From NCBI GenBank assembly GCA_916613615.1, contig OU744721.1:79675060-79739059 (forward strand): a DNA stretch of 64,000 nucleotides, given 5' to 3'. The DNA is from Steromphala cineraria (Eukaryota > Mollusca > Gastropoda > Trochida > Trochidae). The notes under the pieces are model-generated. The model saw only the letters and a program-made list of their open reading frames with translations. It searched no databases and was not told the origin of the DNA. The position numbers were made by a program, and so were the translations under genes. Shown here piece after piece: positions 39,801 through 51,800 of this stretch (positions are counted from its first letter, which is position 1; each line of letters opens with the position of its first letter).

Positions 39801-42800
39801 TTTTGCCAAGCTATCTCAAATAAGGCATTCCTAATATTTAAAACAAAAATTCTTTGTAAATGGTCCAATGCAAAACTTTGGAAACAGTTATCATAGGACT
39901 ACTTACACAACAATATCTTCCTCACAACTTTTCCAAGAATCTTTTCTTTTAATTATAGGATTGATGAATTTTGACATGTTTATGCATAAGAGTTTTTTGT
40001 TTTTGTTATTTGAGGGTTTAAATAAATCACATATTATCTGCCAGTTTTTAGATTGGATTTCTTGGTTAAGATGGGTCATGGTAGGACAAGCCAGCGGAAC
40101 CAATACTGTCAAAGTGATAAATACAGTAGAACAATAGATATAACAAAGGGACAAAAGAAATAGTGAGCTTTATCCAGTGTTCGCTACTCGCGTTTGGCCG
40201 CATTGCATAGGGAGGGACTTAAAAAATTGTTCACTATATCCGATTGTTTGTTATATCCGAGTTCACTATATCCGTGTTCTACAGTGTTCTCAAGTCAGGA
40301 AATATAAAGACGTAAGTTATGAAATATGTTGCTGGCATCCATAGATATCTGACTTGCAAAACTGAGACTAGGATTTTAAAGCTGACCAATCTCCTTGGAA
40401 CTGACCTTTAGGACACGTGCAGGTGTAGCCGTTCAGCTCACTGACGCACTGGCCAGAGTTGAAACAGGGGTTGGAGTCGCAGTGGTTGATCATGTCTGCG
40501 CACTTGGCACCGTCATAACCTGAACAAGTGAAACATTATTGTGTTAATCATTATCTACAATTATCATCTGTAACAGATTTAATAATCATAATTAAGTTAA
40601 GTTAAGCATTGTGACGTCACAAAATAAACAATGCTTCGACGTCACGTAATATTTGTGTATTTTCTTTACTTTTGGGACTACGTTTGACAAAGTTTCAACT
40701 TTCTAGGCGCTATGCTTCTGGAGAAGAACTGAAAATGCACAAAGTGTCAGATGAAAGATCGGACAGAAGCTGAACACTATGCCATGCCAAAAGCCAATCA
40801 GGCCTTACTGGCCTGATGAGCTAAAAATTCCAACCACTTTGTAAATGTGGCTTCAAAATTCTCTTTCTTCACCTATTTTGAAATCGGAAGTGTGAAATAA
40901 GATCTGCTGAAAGCGGTATTAAATCTCCTAAATAAGTAAGTAAGGGCTCTGTTGACAAAATGCATGCATGCAGGTGCATGTGACTAACCTGTTTTACAGG
41001 TGCAGTCGAGCCTGTGAAACCTATAGCTACAGATGCCTCCCGTTGGGTCGCAGATAGCAGCGCAAGCCTCGTCACTGAGGTCTGTTGAGAAAAAGTAAAG
41101 CATAAAATAAAACTTAATTACATGGAATAAAAAAAAAAAAATGAATTGTGATGTTTTCATAGGGTGAAACACATTCACAAAAACATAATGGATACTTTCA
41201 ACTTGTCCTTCACACTTGCCCCTTAAAATTACTTCTGCTTTATAAGGAATGATTACACTCACATTGCCATTGCTTTATTAGATGATTCATCATTCATTCA
41301 TCATCGTGCTACACCAGCATATATGTCTCAACGTTATGCTCCAACCTATCACTGCATATACTGCAAACACTACCATTGCTTTACTAGATCCCAAAATTAT
41401 GAAACTATGTCTGATTGAAATTGGCATAAAAAAGGTTTCCAAAGTTTAACTCTACCAAGATTCAAATAATTTTTCGACTGGCCTTCATCTCTTACTAGGT
41501 CCTCAGTGAAGGGGATTTCGTATTTTAACATATGTAAAAATTTTGAAATTTGTATACCTAACTTAATCAAATTTAATCTGAATGCTATTGATGATAATAT
41601 ATTTTGTTAATGGATTTAGTGCAATATCAATCACAAAAATGTTAATATCACAAACAGATTTTGTCCAGAATATACGAGGGGTGATTTCACCTTGTGGCTG
41701 ACAATCTGAATCGGCGGTTGATGCAGAAGAAGCTGTGATGGCGTTGCTGACGCACTCTTGACACTGAGTCTGGCCTGTGAGAGGCTGGAAGAAGTTTACG
41801 GGACACGCAGAGCAAGGACTGAAGCCGGTTGTGGAATACTCGCCCGCATTACAGGGAGCTGAAACAAGCACATGGTTTTTTGAAAATACAGTAGAACACC
41901 GATATAACAAACCGCAAGGGACCAAAGAATATAGTTCGCTATATCCGATGTTCGCTACTCACGTTTGGCAACCATGCACAGGGTTTTTGATAGGACTTTG
42001 TTCGCTATATCCGTGTTTTACTGTACTCTGTTAAAACAGGATTAGTAGTCTTACATTCAAACTGTAGTTTATAATATTTTGTGCTGAACATAACCTTGTG
42101 AGTCCCTATCTGCAGTGAACTACAACAGCCATTTTTTCAGAGGCTCTTTTTCAACATTAGATAATTATAATTTTTGAGGAAAATTTAATAGAGATTGAAT
42201 GTGAGTCTACATGATCAGCAATGCTGACATTCATGTTGGTTAACAAGAAGTATGTTTGGTTTGTATATCGATCTGCGACCGTCACTACCTCCCTCTATTA
42301 ACATTTTATATAATGTAATGTGAGAGAGTAGATATCAGACTGTATAATCGCTGTATTTCCTTCATGTGTTAAATGTTTTACTTTCAATGAAAGCATTGTC
42401 ATCAATCAGAGCAGATAATCTATTATAACTTCAACAACCTAGGTGTGTACAGTCAGACCTCCATAATCCGAACGCTTCCGTTTTTCACCATTTTTGTTTG
42501 CTAAAATTTGGACATTAGATTATCAGTCTGTCTGCATACACTTCCTTCATCACTGAGTTAAACAAATCACTGCTAAAAGACTTGTAATGAAGGTTATATG
42601 CCTATCAAGTATTCAAATCATATCTACAGGCAGTGTTGTCTGAAGTACGTACCCCGACACTGAGCTACGCTAGTTGCTCCTTGCACGTTAAGGGTTGACC
42701 CTCCATCAGGGCAGCTCTCGCAGGTGCTTGCATCTTTCCAGTATGTATCAACAGGGCAGGGAACACAGGGAGGGGCTCCAGAGTCCGACTTGAAGCCGAT

Positions 42801-45800
42801 ATTACATTTGTCTACAAGTATTAATCATTCAGGTTTATTCAAGTCTTACTTCACATAAGATGCACATAAATAAACAATATTCATAAAACTGTTGGACAGA
42901 AATAGGAAAAGATCTCTCCTATCTTGTTCAGTTAAGGAAGTTATAATGTGCATATTTTGAAAGGCGTCTTATTAAAAAACCTGAATAGATATTGTTCGCA
43001 GGCTGCTGGAGACACGAAGTAACTCTGTCGTGATTATCAATGGCAGCTTAAACTATCCTTCATTTTATATGATATGGTTTCTTTAGTCCATGAGTATGTA
43101 AGTTTTAATCCTTAAGTATGTCCCAGAAAAGCAAATCAATTGGAGTACAAATCAAGAGTAAGTTTAATCAGACAAAATTCCCTTTGTGAAATGCTGACTC
43201 CCAAACTTTGACATGTTCTCAAAAAACGCTGTAGAATCAGATGTAAAGTCTCACCCTGACACTGGGAAAGTGTGATGCGGGGTGTAGTTGAGACTTTGTC
43301 GGCACCACAACTCTTGCATGTCGTCCGTCCTGCTTCGTCCTGGTATTCACCGTCAGGACATGCTACGCAGTTCCCCTCGGTGTCGGTATAGGTCCCGGGT
43401 TCACAGGGTACTGGGGAAGAAAATTTGAGGTGAGGCAATTTGGAGTTAAAAACCACTTTAAAAAGAGACATTTGTATTAGGGTGTGAGGATAAGAACATA
43501 TTATATCAGCCATAGCTAAGGCAAAGGGCCATTGGCTATTTTGCACATTGGAAGAAAAAATGGCCCAATACAATTTTAAGTTTATTATTGAAATAAGGGT
43601 TATGTTATCTATTCAGAATATTACCTAAAGCATAAATATGGCTTGTATGGTCTTCTCATATAATTGTACAATAAGAAAAGAAATAGGCGACTACTGATTT
43701 TTTATATAAACTCTGGGTTGTGAAACAAAAATTGAAAATGAGTTGATAAAGCAGAATAGAACAGACTGTTTGCTTAGTCTTACCATAAATTTGTTCAACT
43801 GTGAATGGTTTCCTAAATTATATCATCATTTTGGGGAATTTTGAATCAATAACCATGTCTTAACACAATATCTTAAAGTGACACAGAGTATCTTTCTTCA
43901 AATTTTATTTGGTTTTGATAAGCTACAAAATATCTAATATGCTGATTGAAGTTCATATCTTATCACTGGACTTGCAAATATATCCATTTATGCATAATAT
44001 CTCTTAAATGCTTGATTTTATGGAAAACATCTCAAATTCATTTAATATTCGAAATTATGCATCCAAATAATCTACCTATTAGTTACAATACCTAGTAAAC
44101 ACTATCGAATCGAATATATCTTCCTGTCAGCTTATGACAAGATTTCAAAATTACGTTTGGCGAATTTGCGAGCGCCCCTCGAGCCACATTGTCCGGTTTT
44201 CGATCAAAGTCCTGACTTTGAATGGCCGTATTTTCGCTCTAATGTATTGATTGACCTTTAACTTGTTATTTTCAGTAACAGTAAGTTTTTCCCGATGTAA
44301 TAACATCGATTTCAAAATTTGACATATGTGATCCTATCAACATACTCTGTGTCTCTTTAACTTAAGTTACAACTTTTGATCAATTTGTAAGTTTATAATT
44401 CATATCTACACTACATATGTATGTAAAACAGTTATGTGGCATCCCAGATACAATTCTAGCAATCTCCAAGAAAGATATTTGGTCAAAATTTGAAATTCTT
44501 ATTCTACCATGACACAAAACCAATTTATAATACTACCTTCTGGTTTTGATTGGCCAATAATCACCTCTAAATATTTACAATTGCTTCACATTCCTCCTTG
44601 CACATAAACAAACTGTACTCGGTGAACTTACTGTTTACAATAGACTTGCAGGCGTCAACAATATGAATATCAAAATCAGACAGGCTCAGTTTGAAATTAA
44701 ATTTAGGGGTAAAGAATTCACTACTTACAATTTATAATAGAATCTGAAAATATTTGGTTTGGAACACAGATCAAACCTCGATCAGTTTGTCTTATATTTT
44801 TTATAAGATTTGGGCTTACAATGCGCTGACAAGAGCTTGGGTTGATATTAATCATGATCCATTGATATCAGAAGCATGCCATTTGGGTATTAATACTGAA
44901 CTGGTAGGGTTCAGCACCAAATGTCCGTAAATGCTACGATCTTATATCATTATTTGCTGGCGAGTCTTAACTTATGTTGAGTGGAAAATTATGTTCCGAG
45001 TGATAATCATAAAAAAACATGAACTTTGTACTCATATACACGATAAATCCCCCACCTTAATTCATGAATATGTTTTACTTATTGATATTCCAGCATCCTA
45101 ATTCCTGGATATCAATCTATTGCAGATAACTATTCCAAAACAGGTGTCATGTTTTACAGTCGTTTTCCCATTATCTTTTCAAGACCCAATCTGAGGAAAT
45201 ATGGTGTCTAAATTGCATGAGCATGAAAAACAAGCATTAAATCATGAAAAATCAACAGGTAATAGGAACGAACAATGGGGTTATGGGAGTCAGTATTGCA
45301 AATGAAGCATAGTATGTACCACTTTATAAACTACTGTATATTTAAAGGGGCAGTAGCACGTTTTTTTCACTGATAATTGTAAGTCAATTCTAAATGTATT
45401 ATTTTTACAGTGTCAGAAATAACATTACACAAGCCAATCATCCAAAGTCAGGGGACAAAGTAAGAAAATCCACATAAAATCCATTGGCGGCCATTTTGTG
45501 TGAACACTTTTAATTCATTTTGTGTGAGAAAAAGGAATCGCATGGCTAAACTTTACGTTACATATTTGAATTATTACTGCTCCATTTAGTTTAAATACAT
45601 TGTCTTTCAATTGGAACCATTCATTTTCATTTTCCTAACATCACCTTATATTCCCCCTAAAAACGTGCTACTGCCCCTTTAAAGATGCTGTATCATACTT
45701 GCAAGCGGTTCAGGATGAAACTTAGCTATTGAGAAATGAAATCCATCACTTTGTAGAAAAATCTTTCGTCAAAATTTTGATATCAAATTTAGATTGTTTA

Positions 45801-48800
45801 ATCAACAATAACATACTTATTTCGAAGCTTCAAGCACAGTACCCCTCCTAGAAAGGGAATATCATTTAGCGAACCCGCTTTTGGTGACGTAATCATTTAT
45901 GCTTGTAGGATTTACACTGTGTCTCAACTACCGTAAAAATTACGTTCGATGTTTATCAACTTTGACAGCAACGAATACCTAATTTGGAGAAAAAGAATAT
46001 AAAATCTAGTTGAGCGCGACAAAGACGGTTTTGACGGAAGTTGTGAAATGGCCACACTTGAATCGCCCTTATGTAGACTGCGGTTTCAGTATTTTTTGGT
46101 AAATTATCTCCTTTTTGATGAATTTTGGTCCGATTTTCTCAAGGTTGGTCGCTAATTTTTTCTAAAAATCCAACGTATACATTAAAAATACTTTTTAAAA
46201 TATTGCAAGTATGATATAGCATCTTTAAACTGTACACATGGAAACTTACAGCACTGCTGTCCATCTCCGACCGACGTCAGAGTATAACCATTGTCACAAG
46301 AAAGTCCAGCTGTTGCTAACCCTACGGTTGAGCTTTGGACTAGAAAGTTGCATGTGCCGTCCTCCATTTTAAACATCTCCAACTTGTTTGTATTAATGTA
46401 GTTTTTACAGGTTTCTGTAGCCAAGGTGGATCCGTCGTAGTTCAACAACTTCATCGTCAGGGATACGGAGTGCTGTAAAAAGTATTCTTCTAAGACAGGG
46501 AGCACACTACATCTGACTTTTCTTGTGATGTGTCATGCCGTGCGTTGAATAATGGCACTCAGTGTCTTTTCATAGACCATGCACACTACTCTCCGCGGTT
46601 TTGAAGCTATCAAATTTACTCTCAATTGCACATTGTGCAACCTGCCTGTAAAGTTGTTGCATTTGCTGAAATAGGTACTGCACCTATTTTCATCATATCG
46701 CAAACAATTTTACATGGGGGCTCGGTTCTGATATCATATTATAAACTAAGTAAAATGGTTTTCCGTCCATTGGAGGTAAGGTATGCATCGTGCATTATTC
46801 TGATTACGGTCTCATCCATTATTGCAAGTCTCACTATTTCATATACAATTGAAACACTTTTTGGTATTACTTGAGCAAAAATATACATGTAGACATTCTT
46901 CCTTTTCAAGATTAAATATTTCAAGATAAGTCTACCTATTAACAACATAGCTTTGGAATCTTCCATTTCTTTCCTTTATAGCTAGATAGAAACTTTTCAT
47001 TTAATATTACCTTTAACATAAAGCTTTAACGCATTAGAGTCAGTGTGAAGAAAAACCGCAACGCAACACAACGCAATGCAATGCAACGTAAAACAAGAAA
47101 CTACATGAAGTGTGCTCCAAGCCAACAAAATACAGGGTTGGATTTCATTTTGCATCGGATCAATGCTGATAGGTTTCTTTGGTTGCAATTTCCAAAAAAT
47201 GTTTGCAACAACAATTCATGTACCATTTTGGAAATTTTTTATTAGATGTTTTTAAAACTAACAAATCGTAACTTTTCAAAATGAAATAATTTAATAAAGA
47301 AACACAACAATTATTTTGGCTAAATGGAGTATGGATTTATGAGATTTTCAATTTGGGCCTGGGGGAGAAGTATACACATCAGTGATTTCTTGTAAATTTG
47401 ATTTACCTAATTTTTGAAGTTATCACATTTAACCTCAATTGCACTTGGTGCAACCTGCTTGCAAACTTTCTTGCACTTGCTGAAATTAACTTGAATGATA
47501 ACATGTAAGACATCAGTATTTCTTCCCATAAATATTGGTGATCATGTTCATATATTTTGTATGGTTTATATCCTGCATTAGGAATAATGAGTTTATGAGT
47601 ATTGGGAGGTTCAATACATATACAGAACGTCATACGTGTGCATTTGGGTCGTTTGTATTGAACGAGTAGATGTCATGGACGCGGAGGAACAACGAGTTCG
47701 AAGAACGAGTTGTTTCTCCGCGTCCATGACATCTTCGAGTTCAATACAAACGACCCAAATGCACACGTATGACGTTCTGTATTTATTATATACTCTCTTT
47801 TAAACCTTTTTAAAAGTAATTATGAATTGCTTAAAGAATCTGAGACGTTGCACCGCGCATTGATACATAATGTGAACAAGGCGACACCTATAACACGCTC
47901 GACTGATGATTTGATACCTCAACTATCTTTTTATTTTCTCTATATTTTGCGTAGTTAAACATAAGAGGCAATTTTCTCAAGTGTGAAAACAAAATACAGT
48001 GATAAAAGTTCACTTTAGTTATCATTTATGAAGTTCTGAATGTGATAAACGTAAGTTCAGGATTCCGAGCGAAGGGATCCTTTCAAACGACGTCACCATG
48101 GAAATGACGTCATAATCGTTGAAGACTATGACGTCATAAGGGCGAAGTGTCGCTGGCAATGTTCTCGGAGTTTTGTTTTGCAGTTTCTCTACTAACGATA
48201 ACACTTGTTTCTCACTATATTATTCTTCAATATCATATATTATATATTGAGCAGGATGATAAAATATTTATACCCCGGAACGAAAACCGTGTGCTGATGA
48301 ACAATGAACAATGTATGTTACCTTGAACACATGATCAAGCTGGTTACTTTTGATCAGCTGATATAGCTTTGAACAAACTATAGTCAAAGGGCTTACGCAG
48401 TTGACGTTTTTCCTACTCTATTTTTTTAATATAAAATGTGTTTTGTTTAAACATTCGATAAGATAAATTCGTTATATCATTCAGGGGCGGGGTGCATGCG
48501 GAGATATCAGCCTTCCGCTTGATGTTATGCAACTCGCCTTCTGCTCGTCGCATAACACCAAGCTCGAGGCTGATATCTCCCCATTTACCCCTCCTCTGAA
48601 TGATATAACTTATATTGTAGCAGTGGAAAGAAAATATGTTTAACCGTATATTGGAGGACATGGTCAAAACTCTTTGGAAGAAACATATATCAGTATAATG
48701 CTGTTTTACTTAAGTAATTTTGCCAAAAACAAACGAGCAGAAAAGAAAACTTACAGAATTAAGAAATATGTCTCCTACAATTGCAGCATCCGTAACACTG

Positions 48801-51800
48801 AAGACGTATTTGGTGGATCCATCGCCATTGTCACAAGCCTGATTGATGAGTGAGCTGGATCTAGACAGCCAGCTATTGTAGCGAGAGGAGAACTGTACAC
48901 GACAGTTAGCCTCCATACTGAGTCGGTCCACTGTGAAGAGTGACAAACTAGTCTTGTACGTGAACTCCGGAGATGTGAACTCTGCAACAGGGAGACAAGC
49001 TCTACAGAAGCTTTCAGGGAGACAAGCAATACATGCCAAGGCTTCAGAAAAACGAAATTGATATAACGAGGGAAAGATAATTTTTCATTCCCCGTCACTC
49101 TTAAGTTATTGTCTAAATAGTCTTCAGACAAACAAGAGCTAAAGGCATCAGTTTGGTAGGGAGTACAAACACTAAGTCATTAAAATTTAACGCCGATTTA
49201 TGAAATACAACTTTTGATAATACATACGGATACAGCTCTCCATAGGTAAAGCTGGAGCCCATGAGTTCTTGCCCGTGCAAGAATACAAACGCTCCGTGGC
49301 ACCGTTGGCAAAAGCAAACCCATTCTGACAGGTGAGTGTAACCTTGAGTGTGTCTGTACTGTCATCTACCACTTGCACTGCGTTGTTGACACTGGGAAGA
49401 AGGGAGGTGTAACAACCCCCCGCTGTGAAGAAACAAGATATCATGATATTATCAGAGTAACTTTGTGAAGAAAGCGTCGGGTGTTCACACAGTGAATGTC
49501 AGGTAACTTTATGAACCCTCACTGTAAAGTAACTTTATGAACCCTCACTGTAAAGTAACTTTATGAACCCTCACTGTAAAGTAACTTTATGAACCCTCAC
49601 CCTCACTGTAAAATAACTTCATGAACCCTCACCCTCACTGTAAAGTAACTTTATGAACCCTCCCTGTAAAGTAACTTTATGAACCCTCACCCTCAGTGTA
49701 AAGTAACTTTATGAACCCTCACTCTAACTGTAAAGTAACTTTATGAACCCTCATTGTAAAGTAACTTTATGAACCCTCACCCTCACTGTAAAGTAACTTT
49801 ATGAACCCTCAACCTCACTGTAAAGTAACTTTATAAACCCTTGCTGTAAAGTAACTTTATGAACCCTCCCTGTAAAGTAACTTTATGAACCCTCACCCTC
49901 ACTGTAAAGTAACTTTATGAACCCTCACTGTAAAGTAACTTTATGAACCCTCACTGTTAAGTAACTTTATGAACCCTCACCCTCACTGTAAAGTAACTTT
50001 ATGAACCCTCACCCTCACTGTAAAGTAACTTTATGAACCCTCACTGTAAAGTAACTTTATAAACCCTCGCTGTAAAGTAACTTTATGAACCCTCGCTGTA
50101 AAGTAACTTTATGAACCCTCACCCTCACTGTAAAGTAACTTTATGAACCCTCACTGTAAAGTAACTTTATGAACCCTCACTGTAAAGTAACTTTATGAAC
50201 CCTCGCTGTAAAGTAACTTTATGAACCCTCACCCTCACTGTAAAGTAACTTTATGAACCCTCACTGTAAAGTAACTTTATGAACCCTCAATGTAAAGTAA
50301 CTTTATGAACCCTCACCCTCACTGTAAAGTAACTTTATGAACCCTCATTGTAAAAGTAACTTTATGAACCCTCACCGTTACTGTAAAGTAACTTTATGAA
50401 CCCTCAACCTTCACTGTAAAGTAACTTTATGAACCCTGACTCTAACTGTAAAGTAACTTTATGAACCCTCACTGTAAAGTAACTTTATAAACCCTCGCTG
50501 TAAAGTAACTTTATGAACCCTCGCTGTAAAGTAACTTTATGAACCCTCACCCTCACTGTAAAGTAACTTTATAAACTCTCGCTGTAAATTTACTTTATGA
50601 ACCCTCGCTGTAAAGTAACTTTATGAACCCTCACCCTCACTGTAAAGTAACTTTATGAACCCTCACTGTAAAGTAACTTTATGAACCCTCATTGTAAAGT
50701 AACTTTATGAACCCTCACTGTAAAGTAACTTTATGAACCCTCACCCTCACTGTAAAGTAACTTTATGAACCCTCATTGTAAAGTAACTTTATGAACCCTC
50801 ACTCTAACTGTAAAGTAACTTTATGAACCCTCACTGTAAAGTAACTTTATAAACCCTCGCTGTAAAGTAACTTTATGAACCCTCGCTGTAAAGTAACTTT
50901 ATGAACCCTCACCCTCACTGTAAAGTAACTTTATGAACCCTCACTGTAAAGTAACTTTATGAACCCTCACCCTCACTGTAAAGTAACTTTATGAACCCTC
51001 ATTGTAAAGTAACTTTATGAACCCTCACCCTCACTGTAAAGTAACTTTATGAACCCTCACCTTCACTGTAAAGTAACTTTATGAACCCTCATTGTAAAGT
51101 AACTTTATGAACCCTCATTGTAAAGTAACTTTATGAACCCTCACTGTAAAGTAACTTTATGAACCCTCACTCTCACTGAACAGTAACTTTATGAACCCTC
51201 ACCCTCACTGTAAAGTAACTTTATGAACCCTCACCCTCACTGTAAAGTAACTTAATGAACCCTCACCCTCACTGTAAAGTAACTTTATGAACCCTCATTG
51301 TAAAGTAACTTTATGAACCCTCACCCTCGTTGGAAAGTAACTTTATGAACCCTCACCCTCACTATAAAGTAACTTTATGAACCCTCAATGTAAAGTAACT
51401 TTATGAACCCTCACTGTAAAGTAACTTTATGAACCCTCACTGTAAAGTAACTTTATAAACCCTCGCTGTAAAGTAACTTTATGAACCCTCGCTGTAAAGT
51501 AACTTTATGAACCCTCACCCTCACTGTAAAGTAACTTTATGAACCCTCACTGTAAAGTAACTTTATGAACCCTCACTGTAAAGTAACTTTATGAACCCTC
51601 ACCCTCACTGTAAAGTAACTTAATGAACCCTCATTGTAAAGTAACTTTATGAACCCTCACTCTAACTGTAAAGTAACTTTATGAACCCTCACTGTAAAGT
51701 AACTTTATAAACCCTCGCTGTAAAGTAACTTTATGAACCCTCGCTGTAAAGTAACTTTATGAACCCTCGCTGTAAAGTAACTTTATGAACCCTCACCCTC

